DNA of 64,000 nt from Christensenella sp. UBA5893 (lineage in GTDB: Bacteria > Bacillota > Clostridia > Christensenellales > UBA1242), in NCBI GenBank assembly GCA_002431905.1, contig DJER01000021.1, positions 1-64,000 of the forward strand, read 5' to 3'. This document shows, one piece after another, positions 44,615 through 53,887 of this stretch (positions within the stretch are counted from its first letter, which is position 1; each line of letters begins with the position of its first letter). Both the position numbers and the translations under genes were made by a program. The notes below the pieces were generated by a model. That model did not search any database, was not told the DNA's origin, and saw only the letters and a program-made list of their open reading frames with translations.

Positions 44615-45674
44615 AATCTGTATAAATAAATAATAATCCAAGCGAAACAGCAATAAGCAAGATTAATATAACAAAGAATGTAATTTTTACAGGAGATTTT
44701 GGCATCTTTCCCGCAAGTTTCCCTGTTTGACCATTCATATATGTCAAATAATCCTTGTTTTTATATTTATATCTAACTTGATATATTGGCAAAATGCAAT
44801 AATCATATTTTTCATCACTAAAAATTGTTTTTTGTGAATAACTAACAACACTTGAATATGAATATTGTGACAAAATTTGGTTCTTTATTACCTTTTCCAT
44901 CATTGCGTCAGCAATTTTTTTACAATTAGTTAAACTATTATCATAGTATTCAACACTATATCCCAAAATAAAATCTGGTGTAAATTTTACTAGTTCGGCA
45001 GTTGAAAATGGTTTTAGTTTGTCAAATATATCTTGTGTTAGGTGTGAACTTGTTTCCACAATAACATCTCTTTGATTTGTGTTTTTTTGACCTGATATAT
45101 TTTGATATGTAGTGCTTGTTTGAGTTTTGCCATTAACAACTACTGTTGTTGTGTAAGCAAGAACACCTTTGTATGTCGTAAATGTTTTTGCATCAAAAGA
45201 AAAACATGGAACATACACACCGGCGATATTATCATCTGGTGGGGCTTTTTTAAATTCATTTGGCAAAAACCATTTCTTTTTTACTCTTTGTTTATATAAC
45301 CTACATGCCTCTTCCTTTGAATATTTGAAAGGAATTATTGCATCAGGTTTCAGACTTGGCATTTCCTTTTCTTCTGCAACATAACTACTGCCACAGTATG
45401 GGCACTTTTTTGCAACTTCCAATTTGTTTAAAATAACATTTGCACCACAATTTGAGCATTTAAAAACTTTGCTCTCTGTTGCAAAATTGTTATAGGCTTC
45501 CATATCTTCAGCATTTTCAACATAATTATGTTTATCTATGTTAAAGTCATAATCTAGCTTTGTTACATTTTGACAAAATTGGCATTTAAGCCCTTTATCT
45601 TTGGGCGAAAATGCCATATTGCCACCACAAGATGCACACTTTTTGCCTTGTCTTGTTAGTTCTTTTTCATCCAT
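44613..45674 (-). CDS. YdjG-like zinc-ribbon membrane protein
   Basis: 353 residues. Two zinc ribbons at the N-terminus: CASCGGNMAFSP...CQFC (about 15-37) and CSNCGANVILNKLEVAKKCPYCGSS (about 73-97). The middle (about 105-315) is a beta-rich domain with KPDAIIPFKYSKEEACRLYK, and one membrane helix (about 327-348) ends the protein. This is the domain order of B. subtilis YdjG, which with YdjH and YdjI anchors PspA at the membrane. Its ATG overlaps the stop of the YdjI-like gene as TAATG, so they are translationally coupled. No YdjH-like or PspA-like gene lies next to them. Confidence 0.75.
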   Translation of the reverse strand: MDEKELTRQGKKCASCGGNMAFSPKDKGLKCQFCQNVTKLDYDFNIDKHNYVENAEDMEAYNNFATESKVFKCSNCGANVILNKLEVAKKCPYCGSSYVAEEKEMPSLKPDAIIPFKYSKEEACRLYKQRVKKKWFLPNEFKKAPPDDNIAGVYVPCFSFDAKTFTTYKGVLAYTTTVVVNGKTQTSTTYQNISGQKNTNQRDVIVETSSHLTQDIFDKLKPFSTAELVKFTPDFILGYSVEYYDNSLTNCKKIADAMMEKVIKNQILSQYSYSSVVSYSQKTIFSDEKYDYCILPIYQVRYKYKNKDYLTYMNGQTGKLAGKMPKSPVKITFFVILILLIAVSLGLLFIYTD

Positions 45675-46795
45675 TAAATTTTATTTCCACATTCTGGGCA
45701 AAATTTTGCACCCTTTTTGAGTTCTGCACCGCATTTTGCACAAACATTTTTGTTTACAACTTTTGTGCCACACTCTGGGCAGAATTTTGCACCTTTGTTT
45801 AATTCTGCACCACAGTTACTGCAAGTAAGCACTTGGCTTGCACCACATTCTGGGCAGAATTTTGCTCCTTCTTTTATTTTTGCACCACAGTTATTACATT
45901 CAACAAGTTTTGCTTTTGGTTTGTTTTCTGTTGCAACACTTCCCGCAAAAACATTGCCAATTGTTGCACCAGCACCAAGACCAACACCAAGACCAGCCAA
46001 GTTTCCGCCATTTGGATTGTTTGCAGCATCTTTGATTGCTTGCGCTGTTTGATATTGTGTGAATGTTCCCATCTTGTCTTCCAAAACGCCAAGTTTTGTT
46101 CTTTCGTCAAGAGCTTTTTCAACTTCTTCTGGAAGTGAGATATTTTCTATAACCAAACTGCAAAGTTTGAGTCCAAGTTTTTGGAATGGTTCTTGTGACA
46201 TTTCCAAAACTTTTCCTGAAAATTCACGATAGTTTGCAGCAAGGTCAAGTGCTGAAATTTTGCTTTCTGCAATTGAGTCTGTTATTGATTCAATGAGCAT
46301 TGGTTTGATTTGGTCTGCAACATCACTAACTGTGTACACTGCATTTGTTCCAAAAACTTCTTTCATAAACACTTTTGCATCATCAACTTTGAATGAATAA
46401 ACACCAAAGCCACGAAGTCTAACTGTTCCAAACTCATTGTCACGCATCATAATTGGGTTTTGTGTTCCCCATTTTTGACCTACAAATTGTTTTGTGTTTA
46501 CATAGTAAACTTCGGCTTTGATTGGACTTTCAAATCCTGTTGGAAGAGATAATGCCTTTGTTAAGAAAGGAATATTCTCTGTTGAAAGTTTGTATGTTCC
46601 TGGCATAAATACATCTTGAATTGTGCCCTTATGAACAAATATTGCCACTTGCGATTCTCTTACAACAAGCGTTGAACTTGTCATTATTTCATCACGATCT
46701 TTTAATGGAAAACGGTATACAATTGTTTCTTTTGAATCGTCTTTCCATTCAATAACTTTTAGAAGTTGTTTTTTTACAAAATTAAATAACCCCAT
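45674..46795 (-). CDS. YdjI-like SPFH/virion-core protein with three zinc ribbons
   Basis: 373 residues. The N-terminal ~260 residues match the SPFH-related YdjI/virion core family: VIEWKDDSKETIVYRFPLKD, LVVRESQVAIFVHKG, MRDNEFGTVRLRGFGVYSFK, then a helical stretch. A Gly-rich linker (LAGLGVGLGAGATIGNVFAG) leads to three zinc ribbons in tandem, each CxxC, then G(A/T)KFCPECG. The repeats are near-identical in sequence and probably arose by duplication. AAGGAGAAA precedes the ATG. B. subtilis YdjI recruits PspA to stressed membranes; by analogy this protein may assemble on damaged membrane. It heads a two-gene unit with the YdjG-like gene. Confidence 0.8.
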   Translation of the reverse strand: MGLFNFVKKQLLKVIEWKDDSKETIVYRFPLKDRDEIMTSSTLVVRESQVAIFVHKGTIQDVFMPGTYKLSTENIPFLTKALSLPTGFESPIKAEVYYVNTKQFVGQKWGTQNPIMMRDNEFGTVRLRGFGVYSFKVDDAKVFMKEVFGTNAVYTVSDVADQIKPMLIESITDSIAESKISALDLAANYREFSGKVLEMSQEPFQKLGLKLCSLVIENISLPEEVEKALDERTKLGVLEDKMGTFTQYQTAQAIKDAANNPNGGNLAGLGVGLGAGATIGNVFAGSVATENKPKAKLVECNNCGAKIKEGAKFCPECGASQVLTCSNCGAELNKGAKFCPECGTKVVNKNVCAKCGAELKKGAKFCPECGNKI

Positions 46796-46881
46796 ATTTT
46801 TCTCCTTATAAATTTATTATATATAATAAAATATTATGCGTTTTATGTCAAGAAAAACAATGCTAATTGTATAACTTTGTC

Positions 46882-47886
46882 TTACTTTTTAAATGTATTT
46901 TCTCTATCTTGACAATTTTGATTTTTATTGGCATTTTCTTTGGTATTTTTGTTTAAGTTTAGTTTATGTAAATTAACACCTTTTTTTAGGTTATTCTGTT
47001 TTACATTCTTTATAAACTCATCAATTTTGCAAATTGCATATGCACCTTCTCTTAGGTGTGGATAATTGATGATAAAATCGTGTCCCAAATGTTTCCCTGT
47101 TGTAAATATATAGTGGTCCACAGCCAAATCTAAATCTTTTGCCACTTTACAAAACTTGTCTGCCTGCATTTTTATGAAATCATTATTTGCTGAAAAGACG
47201 ATTGTTGGCGGAAAGTTTGATGTAATGGTATCAGTAACACTGCATATTTTTGATACTTTGTTTAAATCTTTACCATAAATAACCCTTTTATACCCATTTT
47301 TAAGCCAAGGGAAATTAAGGAAGTTAAAAGATGTGAAAGTCGGACTATTTAGGATGCAACCTTTTATTTTTGCACCACCACAAAGACCCAAGTCATATTT
47401 TAAAATTTCGCTTGTTTGAGCATTTGCAACAAGTGATGCGATATGCCCACCGGCACTATCTCCACTAATAAAAAAGTTATCAAAATCTATCATTTTTTTA
47501 TATTTTTTATCTTCCGAAATATATTTTAACAAATCAAACGCTTCTTCAACCGGTTTTGGAAATGGTTCTTTTTGAGAATTTGTGTATTCCATATTTATAA
47601 CAAGATATCCAATGCTTGCAAGAATCATTGCATACAATGCATTTTGTTCTTTTGAACCTGTAACATATCCACCGCCATGAATATTTAAAATTGTTGTAAA
47701 CTTTTTTGCCTTTTCATCTATTGGGTAATAAACATCAAAAGTATTCTCTGGATTTTTGCCATATGATATATTTTTTTTAATGTTTATATTATTGGGTGTT
47801 TCAGATTCTTTAAACTTATCTCTTATGGCACTATAATATTTTTGAAAAGACTCAAATATTTTGCAATATAGATTTTCAAAAATCAT
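46882..47886 (-). CDS. Alpha/beta hydrolase, acetyl-esterase (Aes/HSL) type
   Basis: 334 residues. The oxyanion motif LNIHGGGYVTGSKEQN (HGGG) and nucleophile elbow FISGDSAGGHIAS place it in the hormone-sensitive-lipase family of esterases. A later GKHLGHDFI holds the probable catalytic His. No signal peptide. A Lys/Asn-rich tail of about 35 residues extends the usual fold. Its ATG overlaps the recF stop by 4 nt (ATGA), so it is co-translated with recF. The substrate is unknown; a short-chain ester is typical of the family. Confidence 0.85.
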   Translation of the reverse strand: MIFENLYCKIFESFQKYYSAIRDKFKESETPNNINIKKNISYGKNPENTFDVYYPIDEKAKKFTTILNIHGGGYVTGSKEQNALYAMILASIGYLVINMEYTNSQKEPFPKPVEEAFDLLKYISEDKKYKKMIDFDNFFISGDSAGGHIASLVANAQTSEILKYDLGLCGGAKIKGCILNSPTFTSFNFLNFPWLKNGYKRVIYGKDLNKVSKICSVTDTITSNFPPTIVFSANNDFIKMQADKFCKVAKDLDLAVDHYIFTTGKHLGHDFIINYPHLREGAYAICKIDEFIKNVKQNNLKKGVNLHKLNLNKNTKENANKNQNCQDRENTFKK

Positions 47887-48965
47887 ACTTCTTCCTCGCT
47901 TTTCACTTCACCATTTTCAATTTCTATTTTATTGCATTGCACATTATAATTAAACGAAGTGCAAGTTATAAGTGTTTGACCATTTTTGCAATATGCAAGC
48001 AATCTATTTTTTCTATCATCATCAAGTTCACTTAACACATCATCCAAAAGCAAAACTGGTTTTGTGTTGATTTGATTCTTTATTATATCAAGTTCTGCAA
48101 GTTTTAGCGACAAAGCACAAGTTCTTTGCTGACCTTGCGAACCATATGTTCTTACATCAATATCATTTATTGTCACTTTTATGTCATCTCTGTGTGGTCC
48201 ATAACTTGTGTATCCAAGTGCCAAATCTTTGTCAAGGTTTCTTTCCAAATGTTTGATTATATCTTCTTCGGTTTTTTCTTCAATCCCAACATATTCAAGC
48301 CCCAACTTTTCTTTGTTATCGGTTAGATACGAATGTGCTTTCCTCGCAAAAGGAGCAAGCATATACACAAAATTTTGGCGATATTTTGCAATTTTTAACG
48401 AACAATTTGCAAGTTGAGTGTTCCAAATCTTCATGATGTCAACAAGATCTTCTCGCTTTAGGTTCATTTTTAGTTGTTTGTTTCTGTTTTGCAAAATTTG
48501 GTTATATCTATTCAACAGATAAAAATATTGTTTATTTGTTTGTGAAATATCAATGTCCATAAATCTCCGTCTATCTTCTGGGCTTTCTTTGATTAGTTTT
48601 AGTTCGTCTGGGGAGAAAAATACACCATTAAATTCGCCCAAAAGTTCACTTATTTTTTTAATTGGCACGCCGTTTATTTTTATTGTTTTTTTATCTTTTC
48701 TTGAAAAAATTATTTCAACAATACTATTCCCTATTTCTTTTTTTACAAAAAGTTTTATCTTTGCAAACTCACTATCTTTGTTTATTACTTCTTTTTCCCT
48801 TGATGCTCTAAAACTTTTCCCAACAACGCAAAAATACACAGCTTCCAATAAATTGGTTTTCCCCTGTGCATTTTTTCCACATATAACATTTAACCCGTCT
48901 TTGAAATCAATTTCGCATTGTTTGTAATTACGATACGAAAATAATTGTAATTTTGTTATCTCCAT
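47883..48965 (-). CDS. recF: DNA replication and repair protein RecF
   Basis: 360 residues. The start at 48965 is chosen for homology (MEITKLQLFSYRNYKQCEID) and a GGGA 8 nt upstream; it overlaps the end of lepB by 10 nt. SMC-like ATPase: Walker A GKNAQGKTNLLEA, signature region TYGSQGQQRTCALSLKLAEL and Walker B LLLDDVLSELDDDRK. It loads RecA on gapped DNA with RecOR. Its usual partners dnaA, dnaN and gyrB are not adjacent; here it is between lepB and an esterase gene. Confidence 0.95.
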   Translation of the reverse strand: MEITKLQLFSYRNYKQCEIDFKDGLNVICGKNAQGKTNLLEAVYFCVVGKSFRASREKEVINKDSEFAKIKLFVKKEIGNSIVEIIFSRKDKKTIKINGVPIKKISELLGEFNGVFFSPDELKLIKESPEDRRRFMDIDISQTNKQYFYLLNRYNQILQNRNKQLKMNLKREDLVDIMKIWNTQLANCSLKIAKYRQNFVYMLAPFARKAHSYLTDNKEKLGLEYVGIEEKTEEDIIKHLERNLDKDLALGYTSYGPHRDDIKVTINDIDVRTYGSQGQQRTCALSLKLAELDIIKNQINTKPVLLLDDVLSELDDDRKNRLLAYCKNGQTLITCTSFNYNVQCNKIEIENGEVKSEEEV

Positions 48966-49681
48966 TTGTATATTCCCAAAAATTGCATAACCACTTGCCA
49001 AATTCTTGGCTCGTTTCTATGAATAAGATAAACGACCTTGGCAACCATACGATCTGCTTTCATAGCGCCATAATCAAAACAATCATATGATGTTCGTCGA
49101 TTGTCGCCGGCATAGAATATTTCGCCTTCGTTTACATGATAATATTTGTTACCATTTTCATCGGTCAATATTTTGCTTGCTGGTATATATTCAAGTCTAC
49201 CTTCCCCACCACCATGTGGAAGCACTGACCAATACAATTCTTGATATGTTATTTCATATGACGATTTGTCTTTGACATAATCTTCTTCAAGTTTTTGCCA
49301 TTCGCCGGTTGAATTATATTGCAAATATAATGCATATTCGCCGTTATCTTCTTTTATCATAATATTATCATTAGACATTGCAATAACTCTTTTTATTACA
49401 AGTTTATTGCTATTTTTTTTGTAAATTATAATATCGCCATAAGTCACATCTTTTGTATTTCGTGTGCCATATGCAAAATCGCCGCTGTCGTATGTTGCAT
49501 TGATGAGTGGTTGCATACTTGACCCTGATATTGGATACAAAGATAGAAAAGTATTACAGTAAAATAATATGCCAAAAACAAAAATTGCCAATGCAAGCAA
49601 AAGTAGAGCTGTGCTTTTTAACATAGCTCTTGATAGCGACATTGGTTTCTTTTCATAATATTCATATTCTATTTTTTCCAC
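48956..49681 (-). CDS. lepB: Signal peptidase I
   Basis: 241 residues. It starts with GTG at 49681, directly after the queH stop. A single N-terminal membrane segment (about 17-37) is followed by the catalytic Ser in PISGSSMQPLI (about residue 56), the catalytic Lys in KLVIKRVIAMS (about 97) and the signature GDNRRTSYDCFDYG. It cleaves signal peptides from exported proteins. The domain between Lys and GDN boxes is long and holds an LYWSVLPHGGGEGRLEYIP insert. Part of a minus-strand run queH-lepB-recF-esterase with overlapping ends. Confidence 0.93.
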   Translation of the reverse strand: MEKIEYEYYEKKPMSLSRAMLKSTALLLLALAIFVFGILFYCNTFLSLYPISGSSMQPLINATYDSGDFAYGTRNTKDVTYGDIIIYKKNSNKLVIKRVIAMSNDNIMIKEDNGEYALYLQYNSTGEWQKLEEDYVKDKSSYEITYQELYWSVLPHGGGEGRLEYIPASKILTDENGNKYYHVNEGEIFYAGDNRRTSYDCFDYGAMKADRMVAKVVYLIHRNEPRIWQVVMQFLGIYKWR

Positions 49682-49683
49682 AT

Positions 49684-50280
49684 TTATCTACCTATTGAAA
49701 ATCTGCAACCGCAATAATTTTGCCTATATAAATTCATCTCTCGACTGAGAACAATGCTTCTTTTGTAACCATCGTGTTTTTTGAAATCTGAATAAAGAAA
49801 AGGTATACCAACTTCTTGTGAAATTTCTTCACCAATTTTGTTGATGTGTTCGGCATTTTTGTGAGAACTAACAGTAAGTGTTGTACCAAAAAAGTCAAAC
49901 CCCTTTTCTTTGGCAAAAATTGCAGTTTGTTTTAGTCTTAAGTAAAAACAGACATCACATCTTTTGCCACCTTCTTTTTCAGCTTCAAGACCTTTTACTT
50001 TTTCCAAATATTCAATTTCATCATAATTGGGACTGACCAAATTGACACCAAGATTATTTTCTATAACTATTTTTTGATTTTGTAATCTTTTTTCAAATTC
50101 TTCTTTTGGGTAAATATTGGGGTTGTAATAAAAAACTGTTATTTCAAATTTTGGTTTTAATCTTTCAATAACAGCACTACTACATGGTCCACAACAACTA
50201 TGGAGCAATATTTTTTTCTTTTTGTCAAACTTTGCAATTTGCTCTTGCATAAGTTTGTCGTAATTATTTTTTAAGTCCAT
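49684..50280 (-). CDS. queH: Epoxyqueuosine reductase QueH (DUF208)
   Basis: 198 residues. It reduces epoxyqueuosine to queuosine in tRNA and replaces QueG in many Bacillota. The conserved cysteine sets are present: LLHSCCGPCSSAVIERL near the start, RCDVCFYLRLKQTA in the middle and the C-terminal YCGCRFS. These bind a 4Fe-4S cluster and a second metal. AAAGGA lies before the ATG at 50280, inside the last codons of the upstream gene, a 17-nt overlap. Confidence 0.95.
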   Translation of the reverse strand: MDLKNNYDKLMQEQIAKFDKKKKILLHSCCGPCSSAVIERLKPKFEITVFYYNPNIYPKEEFEKRLQNQKIVIENNLGVNLVSPNYDEIEYLEKVKGLEAEKEGGKRCDVCFYLRLKQTAIFAKEKGFDFFGTTLTVSSHKNAEHINKIGEEISQEVGIPFLYSDFKKHDGYKRSIVLSREMNLYRQNYCGCRFSIGR

Positions 50281-50764
50281 TTATTTCCTTTACAATATGG
50301 TCTATTATTTCATACTTACGTTGAAGGTTGTCCAAAGACAAATCTTTATCATCGCCAACAATATATGTATGAAAACAATAAACATTTTTCATAAACACAA
50401 AGAAAACATCAACAACATTAAACTCCGGTTTAATTAGCACTTTTACAATACTAAGCATTGCACTGTTTTTATCAAACACTTCCCAATGCTCTGGCTTCAT
50501 ACCCAATTCTTCTTGTTCTTCCTTATTGTCTTGAAGTTCCAAATAAGACTCATTAAGTTGCTTTATAAATTTGTCATCTTTGCCATAATCATACAAAGTT
50601 AGTGTGTTGAATGCACCATAAATTGTTCCAACCTTGTAACAATAAACAACTCTTGCTTCTGGAAAACTTGCAATTCCATAATTTGCATAATCTTTTGGTT
50701 CAATTTCTTGCCAACTCAATTTTTGAGTTAATTGGTTTTTAAGTTTATCTACTGTATTTTGCAT
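50264..50764 (-). CDS. Unknown 166-residue protein
   Basis: Not recognised. The start at 50764 is chosen because AGAGGGAAAT precedes it; the longer frame upstream is hydrophobic and runs through a terminator. The protein is soluble and alpha/beta: VVYCYKVGTIYGAFNTLTLY, then AMLSIVKVLIKPEFNVVDVF with a possible beta sheet, and a final helix. It overlaps queH by 17 nt. No assignment possible. Confidence 0.55.
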   Translation of the reverse strand: MQNTVDKLKNQLTQKLSWQEIEPKDYANYGIASFPEARVVYCYKVGTIYGAFNTLTLYDYGKDDKFIKQLNESYLELQDNKEEQEELGMKPEHWEVFDKNSAMLSIVKVLIKPEFNVVDVFFVFMKNVYCFHTYIVGDDKDLSLDNLQRKYEIIDHIVKEINGLKK

Positions 50765-50824
50765 ATTTCCCTCTAGCAGTATTATAAATGAATTTTTGTC
50801 AAAAGACAAGTAATAAAATACATT

Positions 50825-50858
50825 AAAAAAGATAAACAATCAATTTTGTTTATCTTTT
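50825..50858 (-). terminator. Terminator of the ftsH unit
   Basis: AAAAAAGATAAACAA pairs with TTGTTTATCTTTT across a short loop; T run on the minus strand. It ends the ftsH and 200-residue gene transcript. Confidence 0.8.
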
Positions 50859-50864
50859 GTAAAT

Positions 50865-51467
50865 TTATTCAAAACTTGAAATTGTTTTATACATATCGGC
50901 AAAATTTCCCATAACTGTTTGTCTATAGTAAGTATAACCTGCTGTGTTATCAGCTACGCACTTAAAATAAACATAATGGCTTTGCATTTTTTCGCCTTCC
51001 GAAACACTGAAAGTCATTTCTGTGTATTTTAACATCTCGCTACTATTTGTTGGTGGGTTATAGATTTTTCCGTTCAATGTTAGTGTTTGTTCTTCTGGGA
51101 AATAGAATGTAACAATATAGCCTGTCAATTTTTCAATTGGGTTTTTGTTTGTTCCAATACATTCTTCAATTCTTGACTTAAAACTTGTTCTTCCAGAAAA
51201 GAATCCTGACATAACACTTTCACGAAATGCTGATTTGTAATCTGACATCAAGTTGTTGTAAACTTCAACATCTTTGTCGTCTTCACTATCTTTTCTTCCA
51301 CCTGGGAATGGTTTGTTTGAACCTGTTTGTTTTATATTGATGAAACTTGGTTCAATTGCATCTGGTGCATAGTTTGTTTTTACAACGCTTAAAGTGATTG
51401 CTGTGGCAATTAAAATTCCACAAATACAATAAATTAGAATTAACCACCATTTATTCTTTTTTGTCAT
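50865..51467 (-). CDS. Single-pass membrane protein downstream of ftsH, unknown
   Basis: 200 residues. The start at 51467 has AAAGGAG 7-8 nt upstream and overlaps the end of ftsH by 17 nt, so translation is coupled. A basic N-terminus and one membrane segment (about 8-30, [20 protein letters not shown]) precede an extracellular beta-rich domain ([40 protein letters not shown]). Position suggests a link to membrane quality control, but no family is recognised. Confidence 0.65.
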   Translation of the reverse strand: MTKKNKWWLILIYCICGILIATAITLSVVKTNYAPDAIEPSFINIKQTGSNKPFPGGRKDSEDDKDVEVYNNLMSDYKSAFRESVMSGFFSGRTSFKSRIEECIGTNKNPIEKLTGYIVTFYFPEEQTLTLNGKIYNPPTNSSEMLKYTEMTFSVSEGEKMQSHYVYFKCVADNTAGYTYYRQTVMGNFADMYKTISSFE

Positions 51468-53694
51468 CTTTTTTCTCCTTTGCACCTTTTGTGCTCTTTC
51501 TTATCAAAGTTACCTTTGGTTTTTCTTCTTTTTTCTCAACCTGTTCTTCTTGTTTTTGCTCTTCAACTTTTGATTCTTCGCTTTGCTCTTGTTGATTTTG
51601 TTCAAGTTTTTGAGAATACTCTTCTTCTATTTTTTGCTTTGCTTCCTTGTTTTCTTTCTCAACAAGGTTGTAATCGTCTTGAGAAATAATACCTTGTTTA
51701 AGATAAACTTGTGCCGTTTTTAATTTTTGGTCAAGTTCTGCAAGTTTGTCTTTCTTTTCTTTTTCTTCTCTATACTTTTGTTGTTCACTTTCAGATTGTT
51801 TTGATTTTTCTGCCATGGCTTGTTTTATTTCTTCATTTGTCTTTCCGGCAAGAATCATATCAACTTCATCTTTATAGATTGTGTCTTTTTCAAGTAAGAG
51901 TTGTGCCATTTGTTCAACGAATTTTTTATTTTTTGTCAAAATTTCTTTGGCTCTATTATAGTTATAATCCAAAATCTTTTTAACTTCGTTATCAATAAGT
52001 GATGCTGTTTCTTCGCTGTAACTCTTTCTTTCTTGATAATCTCTACCAACAAAAACTTCGCCTTCGCTTGAGAAACTCATTGCACCAAACTTATCACTCA
52101 TACCCCATTCGGTAACCATTTTTCTTGCAACATTTGTTGCTCTTTGGATATCGTTGCTTGCACCAGTTGAAATGTCTTTCATAAACAATTCTTCACTGAT
52201 TCTTCCACCAAACATCATTGCCATCATATCGTTGAGTTTATTTTTGCCCATATGATTATCATCATTGTCTGGTCTGCTCATTGTATATCCTGCAGCATTG
52301 CCTCTTGGGATGATTGAAACTTCTTGTACTTCTTCACAGTTTTCAAGTATTTTCCCAACAATTGCGTGTCCACTTTCGTGATATGCTGTTATAATTTTAT
52401 CATTTTCGGTAACAAGTAAACTCTTCTTTTGTGGTCCCATTATAACTTTGTTGATACCTTCTTGAATATCTTGCATTGTTATTTGAGATCTACCGGTTCT
52501 TGCTGCCAAGATTGCTGCTTCATTAAGCATATTTTCTATATCTGCACCAGTAAAGCCTGTTGTCATTCTTGCAAGAGTTTGGAAATCTACATCACTTGCA
52601 AGTGGTTTGTTTCTTGCGTGAATTTTTATAATTCCTTCCCTGCCTTTTACATCTGGTGGGTTAACATATATTTGTCTGTCAAATCTACCTGGACGCATAA
52701 GTGCTGGATCAAGGACATCACTTCTGTTTGTTGCGGCAAGAACAATAATTCCTTCGTTTGCTTCAAAGCCGTCCATTTCCACAAGCAATTGGTTTAGAGT
52801 TTGTTCTCTTTCATCATTTCCACCACCAAGGCCTGCACCTCTTTGACGACCTACTGCATCAATTTCATCAATAAATACAATACATGGCTGACATTTTTTT
52901 GCTTGTTCAAACAAATCTCTTACTCTGCTTGCACCAACACCAACAAACATCTCAACAAAATCACTACCACTGATTTCCAAGAATGGAACATTGCTTTCCC
53001 CTGCAACTGCACGAGCAAGTAAGGTTTTCCCTGTTCCTGGTTGACCAACAAGCAAAACGCCTTTTGGGACTCTTGCACCAAGTTCTGTGAACTTTTGTGG
53101 ATGCTTTAAGAATTCAACAATTTCTTGAAGTTCTGCTTTTTCTTCATCGGCACCTGCAATATCTGAAAATCTAACTTTTATATTAGATGTCATTCTTGCA
53201 CGATTTTTACCAAAACTCATTGCACTGTTATTTGATTTTGAGAACATCTTAAACACAAACACAAGTGCCAAAACACCAAGGCCGATATACAAGATTGGGA
53301 ATAATGTGTCAAGCCAACTTGCTCTTGTTGCTGGTGCTTCGTATGAAATTCTTTGTTCTTCGGTTTTGCCCTCATTGTATGCATTTATCTTTATTACGAT
53401 TTGTTCTTTTACTTCTGATGTGTATTCAATGTAGTAGTCAGCTGTGTTTGGGAATTTTTTTCTATTTTCGCCCTTTACACTACTTTTTGACTCAATAAGC
53501 AAAACTCTTGCTTCGCCATCATAGAAATATATGCTTGCAACATTTCCGCTATCAATATCTGAATTGATTGCCGAAATATCTTTCTTCGCGAGTTGTGGAG
53601 AAAGATTTGTGAACGAAAAAACAATTAAAAGTGCAAGCAATAGTAATATCAAAATATAAGAAAAATTTAATCCTGCTTTCTTTTTATTATTCAA
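51451..53694 (-). CDS. ftsH: ATP-dependent zinc metalloprotease FtsH
   Basis: 747 residues. The start is TTG at 53694, chosen for the strong GGAGG 8 nt upstream and the membrane segment that follows (about 9-28). An extracellular loop and second segment (about 110-132) lead to the AAA domain: Walker [18 protein letters not shown], Walker [38 protein letters not shown]. The zinc site is HESGHAIVG, with a downstream Asp. A charged Gln/Glu/Lys tail of about 100 residues (after ~645) makes it longer than usual. It degrades misfolded membrane proteins. Confidence 0.97.
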   Translation of the reverse strand: MNNKKKAGLNFSYILILLLLALLIVFSFTNLSPQLAKKDISAINSDIDSGNVASIYFYDGEARVLLIESKSSVKGENRKKFPNTADYYIEYTSEVKEQIVIKINAYNEGKTEEQRISYEAPATRASWLDTLFPILYIGLGVLALVFVFKMFSKSNNSAMSFGKNRARMTSNIKVRFSDIAGADEEKAELQEIVEFLKHPQKFTELGARVPKGVLLVGQPGTGKTLLARAVAGESNVPFLEISGSDFVEMFVGVGASRVRDLFEQAKKCQPCIVFIDEIDAVGRQRGAGLGGGNDEREQTLNQLLVEMDGFEANEGIIVLAATNRSDVLDPALMRPGRFDRQIYVNPPDVKGREGIIKIHARNKPLASDVDFQTLARMTTGFTGADIENMLNEAAILAARTGRSQITMQDIQEGINKVIMGPQKKSLLVTENDKIITAYHESGHAIVGKILENCEEVQEVSIIPRGNAAGYTMSRPDNDDNHMGKNKLNDMMAMMFGGRISEELFMKDISTGASNDIQRATNVARKMVTEWGMSDKFGAMSFSSEGEVFVGRDYQERKSYSEETASLIDNEVKKILDYNYNRAKEILTKNKKFVEQMAQLLLEKDTIYKDEVDMILAGKTNEEIKQAMAEKSKQSESEQQKYREEKEKKDKLAELDQKLKTAQVYLKQGIISQDDYNLVEKENKEAKQKIEEEYSQKLEQNQQEQSEESKVEEQKQEEQVEKKEEKPKVTLIRKSTKGAKEKKDDKKE

Positions 53695-53772
53695 AATTTT
53701 AACCTCCGTCTAGTTTGTCTAATAATACTGTATTGTATGCAAAAAAAATACAACACAAATACTTTGCATTGT

Positions 53773-53802
53773 ATTTTAACATAAACAAACCGACTTTTGC
53801 AA
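53773..53802 (-). promoter_or_regulatory. ftsH promoter
   Basis: TTGCAA (53802-53797), 18-nt spacer, TAAAAT (53778-53773) with extended -10 TGT. The leader is about 70 nt. GCGAAAAATTTGTCAC at 53853-53868 lies about 50 bp upstream. Confidence 0.6.
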
Positions 53803-53887
53803 CTAACTTGCAAACTTTTATTTTTATAAAAGTAAGATATATTATCTTAAATGCGAAAAATTTGTCACTAAGGCTTACACCATTAAA

